Positions 10,640 to 23,149 of a stretch of 64,000 bases of DNA are shown in pieces. The DNA is taken from contig OZ020517.1 of the NCBI GenBank assembly GCA_963971425.1, positions 32,150,734-32,214,733 on the forward strand, in the 5' to 3' direction. Position numbers and translations under genes: made by a program. The stretch's first letter is position 1, and each line of letters opens with the position of its first letter. This DNA comes from Bryoerythrophyllum caledonicum (taxonomy: Eukaryota; Streptophyta; Bryopsida; Pottiales; Pottiaceae). A model generated the notes under the pieces. The model ran no database searches and was not told the DNA's origin. It worked only from the letters and a program-made list of their open reading frames with translations.

Positions 10640-13020
10640 TTGGTTTGACAAGGGCTGCGAAGAAGCAGCCACAAGAGAAGCGCCCGTTCGTAGGTTGTGC
10701 CAGAACCCAGTCCAGCATTATATTAGTTGGATAAGTGTGTTACAATCGATGTTAATGTGCCCATACGCTGGTACTACAAACGTTTTCGAACAAATGTTTT
10801 CACTGTGACTATTTGGTGACTAATAGTAGTCAGACGTGCGACTTCAATGACTACCACACCTTCGTTGACCATAAGCACTTAGTGATCTACAGTGGGAATG
10901 ACTCATTTTACATTGCTTTTGGATGTAATGTAGCAGCTTGGACTGAAAATAGTGGTTATTCTGTGTAGATGGACTGAAGAATTGCTAATGGATCCGACAT
11001 CCGGAGAGGATCTTCTGCATTTGCAACTATGGGAAATCGAAGAGGAAGAAGCAGACAAACGAGGTCTAATAAGTTACCCTTGCCCATGTAAGAAATGCAT
11101 GGGTGCAAGAATAGTATCAAGGAAAACCATCCGCAAACATCTACGGAAGTTCAAGCGAGATCTTGAATTCAAGACATCCATACTAGTATGTTATCTTACA
11201 ATTTTAGTTTGATATGTTGTGTATGACATGTGTGGGGATCCAATAAGCCTGTCTTACTTTGTTGCAATGATACATGTAGGAAACACAGAGGCCTTTTCTA
11301 CTGGCCGCAGCAGCTGCTGCATTAAAGTTTGTAATTTTAGCCCCTCTACCGCTTCATTGGAGTGGAGAAAGTAGTTTATATCCCAACTAGAAGTGGTGGT
11401 GTTGTATTGTACACAACCAGCAAGCAAACAAGAGGGGAGCTCGGGCTACAATGAAATGTGACGAATATGGATTCGCATTGTTCAGATTTGATCGATTGAT
11501 TCCATATTCACCGGACTCCTTTGCATTTCCCCTTCACATACAACAAGTATTTTTTGTAGACGACGAGGAGAACAATGGATGGAAGATCGTTTTACGACGA
11601 CACCCGCGCGGTGCAAGAGTCGAGTCAAGTGATGGCGGAAGACATGAACTGCAGAGTGTGCGGTTAGGTAGAGACGAGGAGTATGCAGGCCTACACTATT
11701 ATTGAAAGGGAAATGGACACTCTTGATTTGAGATCTGGTAGGAGACTAACCACAGAAGGTCTAAACCAAGCTTTGGCTCTTGCAGAGGAAGATGTAGAAT
11801 AGGGACATGATGTGCTATCACAATAGAAAATGAGGTAGCATGCATGGCATAACCCATCATATTAGTAGACCAAGTAGGAAACATACTATGATATGCAGTA
11901 GCATTGGTCTCAATAATCCCATTGACTATACTCAGTCAGTGATTCTACATGCACGACTAATACAAGTCACTCGTACGACATTACTATCCATAGTGTCTAA
12001 GAGTAGTTTTTGAAGTGCAACAACAGGCTCAATCCACGTTGCTAATTTTCCATTGCCAACTTATACAATTGGAGTTGCCTTATAATTATCTTCAACGTCT
12101 CTGATTGATTAAAGAACATGCATGTGCACTACCTCAAATTAAATTCAAGATTAGTCATCAAAGCAAATCTAAAACAATTATTGAGAAAAAATTCCGCATG
12201 GACGTGAAATGGGCACAAATTGAAAAAAAAAAAAAAAACTGGTAAAAAATAGGGAGGTAGAGTAAACGAAAGTGCAAAGAATACATGAGGGGAAGAAGCG
12301 TTGTAGTCAAAATAAAATTATCATTTTAAAAAAGAAAAAAACAAAACATCACCGCAAAGTATATAAATGACAAGTACTTGAACAAGGTGCAAAGAGAACT
12401 GCAGTGATTGTAGACGGTGAAAAGGGTAATTGGAAAAAATATCCACGACATCTGAATTGATAAAATGATATGAAAACGTAGGAAGAAAAATAATTATGGA
12501 ATGAATAAATATTAAAAAAAGGCACATGCTAGTTTGTTTTTGAATAGAAGTTAAAAAAATACAATATAGAAAAGATTAAAACCTTAAAGGAACGAAATAA
12601 ATTCCAAAAAAGAGTGTTAACTGAAGAAAGAAAAGTCTAATTGAAAGAATAGATCAAACATAAACAAAAGTATATAAATTTTAATTAAAATCGTAAAGGC
12701 CCCACTCTTAAACCCTCTCACAATTGGCTGCCCAAAAGCATAGTCAAATAACGACTATATATAGTCATATCGCTGCCCAAAACCGTAGTCACATAACGAC
12801 TAAATCTAGTCCTATGGCTGCCCACGCGAAAAATAAGAGGAAAAACACGTTCCCTACGGAGTTCCTATTGAGGTTCTTGAGAAAATATGACTAGAATCAT
12901 AGTCATGTGCTGACTACAGCCATTTTAGTCATCAAAGTGGTTACTGATGACTGCATTCCAACCAAAAGGAGCTTGTAGTCATATGGCTGTAGTCATATTT
13001 CCACTCTTTTCCTAGTAGTG
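10640..13020. mobile_element. CACTA transposon remnant, right end at 13020
   Basis: The right edge ends in CTAGTAGTG, the complement of a CACTACTAG terminus. Inside it are many copies of a TGACTA/TAGTCA subterminal motif (12740-13010). Further copies at 10800-10905 look like the opposite subterminal region. A matching left CACTA terminus was not found, so the left limit is approximate. The element ends directly against LINE RNase H sequence at 13021. Between the arrays lies AT-rich sequence with one short transposase-like ORF at about 10952-11212. Poly-A runs and no other recognisable genes occupy 11.7-12.7 kb. Confidence 0.55.
10952..11212 (+). pseudogene. Transposase-associated Cys-rich domain, short fragment
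   Basis: The frame encodes an acidic stretch, then LISYPCPCKKCMGARIVSRK followed by TIRKHLRKF. A CxCxxC cluster followed by a basic segment with His recalls the N-terminal transposase-associated domain of plant CACTA TNP2-type transposases, a zinc-binding module. It is only about 86 residues and ends at a stop, so it would be a first exon or a relic. The assignment is by pattern only. Confidence 0.35.
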
Positions 13021-13021
13021 A

Positions 13022-13860
13022 AAAGACTCCATGGACTTCAAAACATCCTAAGAGCTGAGATGATGGCCCTCCAAAAAATCCTAAACATTATCTCCACAAA
13101 ATATGCTAATGAACCCGCACACATCTTCACGGACTACATAAACGTCATGTACCTATTGAACACACAAAATGACACACCCTACCCTCCAAAATAGTCACCC
13201 TGACCAAGCCATAGTAACATCTATGGTCCAATTACTACAAAATTGCACACATATTACAACCCTCCACAAAGTTAGGGCACATGCCGATATAGAAGGAAAC
13301 GAACATGCGGATAAACTAGCTAAGGAAGGATTATATAAATCACATAGAAATGCCAAACACTTGCACAAACATGCCCACGCTAGTCTACACTACTTCCAGA
13401 GAGAAAGTTGGTCTTCTATGGAAGACACCCCAAACAAAGGCCCCATTAGATTTCTAGGTAAACATCTCAAAAACCGTGGGCTAATCAACAACCTAGACTT
13501 AATCTTGGACCCTAAACCCTAACATAGACAAATAGACCGGCGACAACAACATTGATGATGAACTCTCTACAAATTTTTGGAAAAATCCGACAATTACAAA
13601 CTCGCAAAAATCATGCCTCATTGAATTTTGTACAGGACAATACATGGGAAATGCTCGCAAGCAACTCTCCCTTGGGACAGAGGGATTCCCATCCATAACA
13701 TGCCCAATATGTACCTCCATGGACCTAGACACATGGCTACACGTTCTTCTCAAATGCCAAAACCATCACACACACTCCCTAATTGTAGAAGGGCACAACA
13801 AAGCGGCATGGGAAATCCGAAAACTAATCATATCCTATAACAAATAACGATGCCTTATAC
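13022..13860 (+). pseudogene. LINE-type retrotransposon, RNase H and zinc-knuckle region, frameshifted
   Basis: The first frame from 13022 contains LRAEMMALQKILNIISTKY and HIFTDYINVMYLL, the E and D strands of an RNase H fold. A second frame (13169-13522) carries KVRAHADIEGNEHADKLAKE, with the conserved H and the final D of RNase H. A third frame (about 13560-13850) has CPICTSMDLDTWLHVLLKCQ followed by H, a CxxC...C...H zinc motif typical of the region after RNase H in LINE ORF2. The frame changes make it non-functional. The reverse transcriptase part is missing because the CACTA end at 13020 cuts the element. Confidence 0.7.
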
Positions 13861-13931
13861 TTGTGAACACTAGAACTTTCAACACCAACCCACAAGAAAA
13901 CAAGGGCCCCCCATGGCTACGCCCATGGCAT

Positions 13932-14173
13932 ATTGATCCCCTCATTGGGACTTACTCGAGGGGGCTAGGAGGTGGTGGGGCCAATTCCGGCCCCTATTTT
14001 GTTTTAGAATGGGGCCCTATTTATAGCAAGATAAGATCCTACTGGATAAACAAATTTGTCCAAAATTTTTCCAAGAAAAGCCTTTGGACCCCCCAAAATA
14101 AGAGGGCCAGAAAAATGACCCCATGCTATTAAGACGGGGCCCACCTCGGGTAAGTCCCAATGAGGGGGTCAAT
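13932..14173. mobile_element. MITE of about 240 bp inside the LINE
   Basis: The ends form an inverted repeat of about 28 bp: ATTGATCCCCTCATTGGGAC at the left and its near-complement at 14146-14173. It interrupts the LINE between the PPWLRPW and CHCNARFKPD segments. Imperfect copies of the target (about 18 bp around CATGGCTAC...CCATG) lie on both sides, longer than usual for TIR elements. No coding capacity; internal sequence is GGGGCC-rich. Confidence 0.6.
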
Positions 14174-14540
14174 TCGCCCTGGGCCATGGCTACTGCCATG
14201 CACATGTGAAAACCAAAGATGTCATTGTAATGCTAGATTCAAACCAGATATATTATGTGTTAAAGGACTACCATATAAAGACCCTCCACCAGATCGCATA
14301 AATAGGAACCTTATTGTCCAATTCATTGAATTCAAATATTGTAACGATAGATTTTCCTTAGAAGCAATCGAAAAGAAAATTAATAAATACCAACCACTTA
14401 TTAACGACGTCGATGCTCTTGGTTGGAAAGCTGAACCCCTTGTGGTCATCACTGCAGGAGCTAGGGCTACTACCTTTATTTCCTCTATGAAAAGTCTTGA
14501 AAAAACGTCTACAATCCCAATTGAATCAATTAACCCCTAA
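14174..14540 (+). pseudogene. LINE C-terminal endonuclease-like domain
   Basis: The frame continues the LINE after the MITE. It reads NARFKPDILCVKGLP, then IVQFIEFKYCNDRFS and a Lys-rich helix, then GWKAEPLVVITAGARATT. Spaced acidic and Lys residues (KPD, EFKYC) resemble a restriction-endonuclease-like fold at the end of some LINE proteins. It ends at a stop at 14538-14540. Assignment of the fold is inference. Confidence 0.45.
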
Positions 14541-14589
14541 GGTACCGTGACAGTTTTACACCAAAAACACTTCAAACTAAATGGATTCT

Positions 14590-14676
14590 AGTGCAACGAA
14601 TATAGAAGGTAACAAAAACTTTGATTTTTAGTTGCAACGAATAAAGAAGGTAACAAAAACTTTGATTTTTAGTTCT
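14590..14676. repeat. Tandem duplication of about 43 bp
   Basis: Two adjacent copies of GTTGCAACGAATA-type sequence, each ending in AACAAAAACTTTGATTTTTA. Just downstream (14720-14800) a segment with CACGGATTAAAAGATTATAG resembles 39095-39165, left of the prefoldin exon, so both belong to a dispersed repeat family. Confidence 0.6.
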
Positions 14677-14799
14677 GACCGTAGGATCTCAATAAAGGCT
14701 TATTAAGTAATACATGTACAAAATTTCATAAACTTTGACTGCACGGATTAAAAGATTATAGTGTTTGAAGCCAAGCAAATGGTTCATTTTCTTCCCTGC

Positions 14800-17700
14800 G
14801 TCTAGTGGATCAGCGGACTTTGACTTCAGTTGGTGTAAAAAATTATCACTACAAAAGGTCTAAATATACTACCATCTTGTTAAGCATGATGTTAGCTCCT
14901 TACACACCAATATTTAGAGGTAGAGACCGGGTGTAGCATATTCAAAACAAGTGTGCAAGGAGTGGAGGCTCAAAATTTGGTAATTCACACTTTATTTTTT
15001 TTTCAACTTAATACGTTTTTGATTGATAATCCAAATGTTTGATATGACGGTTTACACTACATATTGATGTGGGAAAAATAAAAGTGAAAAATATGAAGAT
15101 CTCTAGGTTTTATGTGGAAAAGAAGAAGTTTTTTTGGTACCTTGCCCGACTATGAATGACAATGTGTGAAAATGTTTGACTTTGGTTGGTATGCTATTTT
15201 TCACTAAAGACAAGAACTTTTTTTTGACAATATGAAGGGAAATAATATTACTTGCAAGTACTGAAAAATCTCACTTTCAATAGAGTGTCCTATCAAAAGT
15301 TTTTGGAGGTGCCCGAGGTGCCCGCCCTCCCCATTTAAAATTAAAAACCCTATAACTTTTTCATCAAATGTCCAATTTAGGAAAAAATTGTTTTCCCACT
15401 AAGGTCTTGGTAATGTCTTTTTACAGTAAAAATTTCAAAGAAGAATGTCGGAAATTGACACCATAAGAACCTGACCGATTTTTCAGAAAACCCTTTTTGG
15501 ACACTTAGTACCTTAGGGGTTAAAAAGACAAGTTTCAACAATTTTAGTACCATCGCTATTCAACATGCAATGTCCATACCTCTACACAAACGTAAACTTG
15601 AAAACAACCAACCTCTCCTAGACTTACCTAATACCTCTTCATATATATATACAAATAAACAAATATTTAAATAACATAAATAAAATGATAAAATAATAAA
15701 ATACTTCAAAAACACACATCCAACCTATACAAATCATCCTATCGGGTTAAAGCCCTATGACACCTACGGTTATCCCCTCCTAATCATTGGTTCCTGATCA
15801 TCGGTTATTGGATACTAGTTGCTGGCCACTGGTTACATAGTGTCTATCATTGGGAGGGGGGAGTAGTTCCACACTACTAAATCTTTGTCCTGTGGACATT
15901 GGTTTAATGGTGGAATAAACACACTTTGCTCACTTTGGCCCCCACTCAAGGACTGCAGTTCTTCTTCTTCTTCTTCTTCACCAAATGATATGCCATGTTT
16001 TGTTCGAGCCGGGTCTTCTTTTCCTGGACTGGACCAGAGATCAAGAGCCCCCATTGTGCGAGTAAAACAATGTTATCGACATCCATGAACTGAACCAACC
16101 ATACTGACCTAAATCTGTCGGCTGGGGGCCTTCCACACCTAGGGTCTCTAGCCTTGGTAGTACAAGGTGAATCTAGACCTAAGAGTATTGTTTGAGCCAA
16201 TTCAAGAAGGATGGACGAGGAGAACTTTACCCCGGCCCACTTGTAGACCTCGGGAGATTGCAAAGGGCGGGGTAAAGTCACTAGACCCATTCCAACCAAC
16301 GTGGGTCCCACCCGCTGTATGCCTAAACTGAGGACTCTCTTCTATTTGTCCAAGGGCCAAATTGCTCCCTGTGCATGACGATGCAATTGCTTGAGTCGTC
16401 TCTGCAGTGGGTAGGAGTGTGTCCCAGAGAGCCCGCCGACGGGTGGCATGGACTAGGTTTTTGCCATGCTATGCTTTGAAATGTTTGGGAAACACCTGGA
16501 GAGTCCTACTGTAGAAGCCCCGTGTTCGACGAGATTCGTGATCCTCCATCATCCAGGCGACATCGGTTCGGTGGGTATTAATTGAGGATACTCGTTGGAG
16601 TGCGCGCGAGCAGCATTTGGGCTCCATCCCTGCAAATGAGAATACAAATTATCATTCAGGATTTATAGTGGGCGTTGGGATGATCCATGTAGTTCATTCA
16701 TTCATGGGGACTGACCCGGGTGGGGTCAATTGGTCCCGTCCATGACTGGTGGTCCCGATGCTTGCTGATGGTGGCGATGCATTGCGGTGATGAGGCAGTA
16801 TGATGACAAAGTTGATGCAGGGAATGACGATGGCAGATCTAATGCAGTTTGGTGCAAGAATGATGCTCGTTTGACGGGGCTGCAGTTTGGTGCTGAATTG
16901 AAAGTATATGTGGCTGCGGAATTGATGGTATGCATGGTTTGACCATTGACTGATGCTGATCGGAACGATGTTGCTGGAATCACCCCTGGATGGTCGATTT
17001 GGATGGTATGCATCCCCAACAAGGGAAGCATAACCCCCCTCCGCCAAGAGGTTGAGAAGTGCGCCGAAGAATGTACAGCCGAATAGCTTGCAAAGAAATG
17101 TTTCCAGTGGAAAGAGAAACGCAAACCTCCTTGAAAACAACCGCAGTAACCCTGGAGCTCCTGTAAACACAAACCACAGAATTCCGAAAATTGTATCCTC
17201 ACCGAAAAAGAAAGCTACAACTCACATGCTCGAACAACCCACCAGGAAAGAAAGCTACGGAGAGCCAATGCAAGAGTAGAATGCAAGAATGTAAGAGTGG
17301 GGTAGAGATATGAACGAGGATGGGAAATCAATGGGGTGAGTAAAGGCTTGGCGGCCAGGTAAGCGGCTTACTGGGGGTTGGTTGGGGAAGTTAGGGCCAG
17401 TTTATACTTGGGGCCGGCCGGAACTCTCCAAGTTTCAACTAATAGGATCTCTCAATCTCTCGAAGTCCAACCCAAGAGCTTTATACTCGGGGCTTGCCAG
17501 AACTACATTTCATCCTACGTGTCGCCTTAGGTGGCATGGTTTTGGCGCCTAAACCTTCAAGCCCCGAGGGAGCAATCGGGACGAGGTTTGAGGTGGCCCA
17601 AACTCCCATCTAGGGCCGGATTCGGTTCCTCCGTTGGGTCCTTCAAATTGCTACCATCAATTAATAAAATTTTAATTTTTTTTTTAAATTTGAAAGATAG

Positions 17701-18590
17701 CTTTTTATTTTGGAAAAAAAAGAAAAAATGTTTTTTTAAATTTTTAAAAAAAAAGAAGTAATGATACTCCTTCCTTTTGGATATGCACCCAAAAAAAAGG
17801 GATTTGGTTGAATAAAGTAAATAGAACTCTTTATTCCAATAGTCAAAATAGGAAGAGGAATTAGAAGTTGCACATGTATGAAAAAAAAACTCTCTTTTAT
17901 GTTAGACATATCAAAAATAAGAGAAAAGGGAAAAAAATTATGAAAATAGAAAAAATACTCTTATTTAATGGTCTATTTTAATTGTAGCAAGGAAAGAAGA
18001 CATATAAAGTAAATATATGGAACCTATTTTTCTATAAACTAGGAAAGAAACAATGACAAAAGCTTGACACATGTGCTTCTATAATTTTCAGTTGAGCCTT
18101 ATGAAAATCTGAGACACTTTAAAATTGGAAGTTTAGCCCTCGAACGCGGCCCCAACACTTTTCATTGACTAGGGCCACAATGATGAATTTGAAATCTGGC
18201 CCTAGAATCCGGCCTCAATGCTTTACATTATTGGGGGCCGGATGGAAGAATTGAGGCCAAATCGAAGGCCAGATTGAAGGCAAATCCGGTCAGCCTTCCA
18301 TCCGACCCCATGCCTAATTTAAATTGGCCTTTAGATGGTTGATTTGGGGTTACATTAATGATACTGCTTTGGGGGGGGGCTAGGTGGTTGATTGGGGGTT
18401 CCATTGGTCCATTGGTGGCTTGCACTATTTGGCAACTTGTTAACGGGTGGTGTACTAGTATGGTAAGTACACTATTCGTACCACTACACTAAACATGTAT
18501 TTTGGTGTAGTGTTTGAATTGACATTTGATGTTGATACATCAGTAGGGTAATTGACATTTAGCAATTGAGTTTGCAGATAGGGTTGCAAA
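14800..18590. other. AT-rich intergenic sequence, no recognised gene
   Basis: No ORF with recognisable domains. It contains a CTT/TTC trinucleotide run at about 15960-15980, which makes a Glu/Lys-rich shadow ORF on the opposite strand, long A and T homopolymers at 17670-17760, and a somewhat GC-richer block at 15.8-17.6 kb with short ORFs that match nothing I know. Confidence 0.6.
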
Positions 18591-18599
18591 CACTGATTA

Positions 18600-18790
18600 A
18601 CATTATTAGTGCACTGAATTTGTGGAGGGGTGATGCTTATATGCACCCTAGGATGAGTCCTCGCCGTGGGAGACACGATAGTGCAGGGCATTTGTGAAGT
18701 TAGGGTGGCATGGTGCCAATTGTAGCAAGGCAGAGGCACCTGGGTCCAATCACCTAAGCCGGTTGGGGACTCGAATGACATTGCATGTCA
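18600..18790 (-). repeat. Dispersed repeat shared with 61020-61100
   Basis: The segment around CAATCACCTAAGCC...GGGGACTCGAATGACAT matches the complement of the sequence at 61020-61100 next to the third copy of the motif-bearing module. A small foldback at 18470-18520 (ACACTATTCGTACCA...GGTGTAGTG) resembles the foldback at 52728-52842. Confidence 0.55.
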
Positions 18791-19194
18791 GAAACATTCA
18801 TGTGGAGAGATGTGGAATCAGGATTGAAACTCAACAAATATTTTTTCGAACCTAACCACAGATACTTGGGATTGACATGGAATTTAGAGCCCACGAACTG
18901 TCGGGGCCCATGACCAAAGTGTGGAGTGGGTGAGATTTGCTGCCCTCCTTTGCCCCAATGCCAACAAGCGAGAGCGAGTAGAGAGAGAGAAGACATGCCA
19001 TGGATAACCAACTCATGGAGGGTTGTACCCTCAACCGATCAATGTGTTTGGACTTTCGAGGCAATGCCACCAATGAGAGCCACGATAGGGGTGGTGCAAC
19101 CCAGAATTGCACACTCCATGGCCCAATGCCAATAACAACAAGTTTTTCCGGATTTTGAGTTATTGGTATTGGGTCGCCTCGTGCACCATTTTGT

Positions 19195-19285
19195 GCATTT
19201 GCCATTTTCGTGCACCATGCCATGCATACCACTCTACCAGTCGGAATTGGGTGGCCGATCGGAATTGGGTGCTCCTACCTTAGCT
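19195..19285. repeat. Left arm of an inverted repeat pair (partner 21460-21545)
   Basis: The complement of this segment (GGTAGGAGCACCCAATTCCG ... GGTATGCATGGCATGGTGCAC) matches 21460-21545 over about 80 bp. Similar CCCAATTCCGAGCGGCCACC wording recurs at 60240 and 60925. The interval between the arms (2.2 kb) is AT-rich without a recognised gene. Confidence 0.6.
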
Positions 19286-19429
19286 GTTGCTCCAATTGTG
19301 GAGAGCTTGGAGACTGGAGCAAATAAGAAGTCCTTTGTGTAAATAGTATGTATATTGAATCAAAATAAAGTAGAGTTTCTAGCACTTCCTTATTGGGACA
19401 TATGCACAAGGATCGTTTGCCTTTCAACT

Positions 19430-19545
19430 CGGTAGAGCATGCACCCCCCATTTTAGACAATGCCCCCAACCCAAACCTGGGGGCATTCCACTGGGTAGAG
19501 CATACACTCCCCCTTGTTGGACAACGCCCCCAACCCTAAACCGAA
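19430..19545. repeat. Tandem repeat of about 66 bp, two copies
   Basis: GGTAGAGCAT..CACTCCCC and ACAATGCCCCCAACCC occur twice in succession with a few substitutions. No coding meaning seen. Confidence 0.6.
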
Positions 19546-21459
19546 ACGGCTGCCTTTGACTTTTCTGTGTTCCAAATGATTTACCAGGAATGCAAAAACG
19601 GGGACTTCTTTCCGCAATGGGGCGTTCCTTTTTATTAGTCTCCTAAAGGTAGTCAGAAATGGCGATACAAAATATCATAGTTGAGCCACATGTTTCAATA
19701 GTCATTCATATTATCTTGGATAGAGAATACACTCCCTTCCATATTTATTTTTAGACTACTTTTGTCCAGGGCTGGTGATATCATCCAATATTTCGTGGGA
19801 AATTGGAAGTAATCTAGCAAAAATATTTTAACAGTGCTGGGCCATACTAGTTTCAATTGGCACAATATGGCACATTAGGTTGTTAGGGGGGAGAGAAACC
19901 TCCTATATGTATAACTTGCAAGCAGGTTGTCTAGCTAGGCAAATTACTCTTCAATTCTCGTTTGACTCTAATAGATGTCCAGTTCGACCCAAGTAGTTGA
20001 CTAGGAGGGAGTGTCTACCTCTGTAAGATGCTAATTTATTCAAATCTTACCCAAATCAGGCACATGAAGTATTCATTGACATCTACTGAAAACGTAGGCG
20101 GATTTCAATATCCAAGGGATGATATTAACTCTCATGGGTGACATAAATCATTACATATTATTTTTTAGTTTTACAGGAAGGATTTTTATGAAACTTGTAT
20201 AGTTTCAAGTTCCAGGAAGGTGGATTTAGGAACGTGTGGGGATGTTCAATGAGAGTGGCGTAGTCATGAATCATGATTGGGCTAAATAAGGGCGGTAACG
20301 AATAACATGCCCAACAATTGAACAAGAAGCCAGAGCCACGTATAAAATCAAATTGGTACTCTAAGATCAAGCCTTGTACTTTATGGGATTCAAATAAATA
20401 CATACCAATAGTTCATACTTTGATTCATTTCCCTCCTAATACTTTTTTTAATTCTCTTGTCATCCTAGAAATATTAGTTCCAATGCTAATAATGAATCCA
20501 AATTGCGTATTTGGATGGGTGTGAACTTGGCTACTTTAATGAAAGGTCACCTCCATGCTCACCATTCATGAAGATGCATTCTTGTAAGGTGGCACAAGTG
20601 AAGTAGCATTTACGTACAAATATTGCCTCTATGACTAATTATTGAATATCCATCGAATATACCAAGAAGTCTATGGCCTCTTTATCCTATCCACCACATT
20701 TCAAAGATTGTAGGTATTTGTGATGTATACCAACAGCAATAGTCGAAAAAAAAAATTAAAAACAAAACATTCCAGTGATAACAATTGTTTGAAAGGGCAT
20801 TCAAAAGAATGGAGTGATCTATACTTTTGGTAAATGCTGGAGCCATATTCACGACATGTAAGCTACCCTTTTCACTTCTGGCGAAATTTTGCCACATTTC
20901 TTTTAAGGGAAGATTGTACTATAGTCCAAATTTGGAGAAAGGGATAGACTATGTTCGTTTAGGCATTAATGTGAGCATTAAAAACAGAAAGGCTAGTATG
21001 AACAAATTCAAAAATCACCAGCTTCTATGAGGATATACTAATAACCACTAGAAAAGAATGGTTTGATATATGTGTGAAATACTCCAAGAAAAATAAATCT
21101 TATTAAACAAGAACTATCTTCAATCATATAGTTTCTTTATGACTTTAAATTGGAGGGCCATATGTAGAAAAATGTTCAACAAACTTGAAATTTGAATAAA
21201 TTCAACTGTTGTTGCCAAAATTTAACCAAAATTAATTACTAACGCCATAGTGTTCAATTTGACGTATGCATGTAGTATTCCTAGAGTGGGACTTGTGGTA
21301 TATTGAATAGGGTATTAACCTGCATGGATCTTAATAATACCCAGGGCTGTCCGAAATTTGAGTAGGTACTAGGTGATGAAGATTTTAACAATCTTAAAAT
21401 TTAAGGCCAACAATAGTGGAAATATAGTACTGGGATGTGTAGGCTGTAGGAAGAGAAAG

Positions 21460-21545
21460 GAATAAGGTAGGGGCACCCAGTTCCAATTGGCCACCCAAAT
21501 CCAACCGGTGGAGTGGTATGCATGGCATGGTGCACAGAAGTCCAT
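21460..21545. repeat. Right arm of inverted repeat pair (partner 19195-19285)
   Basis: Near-complement of 19195-19285, sharing the core GGTATGCATGGCATGGTGCA. The pair could be long terminal inverted repeats of a 2.35-kb non-autonomous element; target duplications were not resolved. Confidence 0.55.
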
Positions 21546-22029
21546 GACACCAGGCAAAACTTTGATACAAGGCAAAGTCGAGGGAAGAAAACATACAATT
21601 TTCTTGACTTCGAACACTGTGATCCAGTGTCAATCCATCATCCATGTGGTGGATTGTAGCCCACAAAATATGGTGAGTTTCTATTGAAGTCTGTTTTGAG
21701 ATTGTAGATTGGTTACAAATCAAAAACTTTACTTCAAAATTAGGTCTTCTTCCCACATTTTGGCAGTGGCAGTTTCAGAGTGTTTTTTGAGAGAAAATGC
21801 CTCGAGCTCTTAGGTTTTTATTGTACACAATAATATAGTATATACACAACCTTCTTCACCCGCAATACCGCACAATAATATAATATATACGACATATATA
21901 CGATAGATATGTAATGTAATGTAATGTAATAAATATATGGATACACTACATCTTAATATTCGTGTGATGTGCTGGTGATCTTCTTACAATACCTGGGTGA
22001 TACCTGGACAATGGTACCACAGAGGTACT

Positions 22030-22225
22030 TGGATAATGCAACAGTGTTACAGGGCGACGCCAACCAGAGTTGTGTTACATGTTTAGAGACTTCGTGTTAC
22101 ATGTTTAGAGGCCCTGTGTTACATGTTTAGAGGTGTGTTTACATGGTATAATTCCTCCAGAACCAGAGACATTTAGAACCCAATGTTGAGAGTTGTGTTA
22201 CATGTTATAACTTTGGATGTTATGT
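22030..22225 (+). repeat. GTGTTACA motif cluster A
   Basis: At least six copies of GTGTTACA in about 190 bp, three of them in a 25-30 bp unit GTGTTACATGTTTAGAG. This is the complement of the TGTAACAC core in other clusters. It lies upstream of the coiled-coil fragment at 22344. Confidence 0.8.
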
Positions 22226-22343
22226 GTTACAGCAGTTTATTCTTTAGATCCATCACATAATATGTATACATTATTACTGATGGATTAGGACGAGCACACA
22301 ATTATTGCGACGCACTGCCAAGTTGAGGGCTTGTACGCAATAA

Positions 22344-22857
22344 TTGCACAATTATCTGGCAGTTCGACTGAGGCAAGCAGCAGTGCTGGCCCATTCAAGG
22401 TCTTCTCGCTGCCGAGGAGGAAGAACGCATCTGCCTTGTTGGAGTGGAAGCTTCTGCGGCCTTGCTTCAAGAGGGACAACTGAAGCTGAACGCCTCCCTC
22501 GACAAGATGAACGCCGAAGGTATGGATGTGGAGGACGCGCTGAATGATGCATACACTGCAGCATTAAGAGAGACAAAACGCCTTCTCCGTGAAGGCGCTA
22601 TAGCGGCAGAATACAGAGTAAAGGCCGTGGAGACAGATCGGTTGTTGGCGCAACTCACCTTGGTACAGGAGGCAGACGCTGCATTTCGAACGGAGGTTTG
22701 TCAAATGGAGTTGGACGTGGCGTCGCAGCGTGCAGCGCACGATGTGACTGCTGCGGCATTGACATGGGACAAGGGTTCTTTCAATGGGCTGCGTTCTGAA
22801 TGTTTGAAATACTACTTTGTGCCGTGTTTTGGTCCAGGAACAAGGGGTTACAGCTAA
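22344..22857 (+). pseudogene. Truncated coiled-coil ORF at the end of a partial motif-bearing element
   Basis: An open frame running through 22390-22790 encodes a charged, Ala/Glu/Leu-rich helical segment (EASAALLQEGQLKLNASLDK, RLLREGAIAAEYRVKAVETD). It then passes into the FVPCFGPGT sequence that is non-coding repeat at 30575-30605. I do not recognise a domain. Heptad spacing suggests a coiled coil, as in the 855-residue ORF at 61408-63975, which is likewise followed by the same 3' module. This may be the 3' coding remnant of a related element. The true start is not identifiable. Confidence 0.4.
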
Positions 22858-23125
22858 GGATTTGAAGGTACCCCATGGCTGAAAGTTCACGGTTCGTGTC
22901 ATGTAACATTGGTCGTAGTCGTGTAGGACTGGCCTGCATCGCCCTGTAACACTGCTCAAAGTCGTGTATCACTGGTTGTAGTGTTCGAACATGGTGCACT
23001 CTGTTCAGATTCAAATACGTGAAAAACAAATTTCCGATAGTCAAGGCGGGGCTTCTGATATCACTGGCCTACGTCGCCTTGCAGCATTGGCCTATGTTTC
23101 CCTGTAACACTGGTCAACCCTTAAA
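22795..23125 (+). repeat. 3' module copy 1 with TGTAACAC motifs
   Basis: TTTGTGCCGTGTTTTGGTCC, then GGCTGAAAGTTCACGG, then several TGTAACATTGG/TGTAACACTG motifs spaced by GTCGTGTA. The same order occurs at 30575-30700 (copy 2) and inverted at 60470-60600 (copy 3). Confidence 0.75.
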
Positions 23126-23149
23126 TGCCGAAGCAACCAGAAATTGGCT

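Noticed and set aside
15946-17202. Minus-strand ORFs of 121-158 codons
   Set aside because: No recognisable motif, overlapping frames, and a Lys run caused by a TTC microsatellite.
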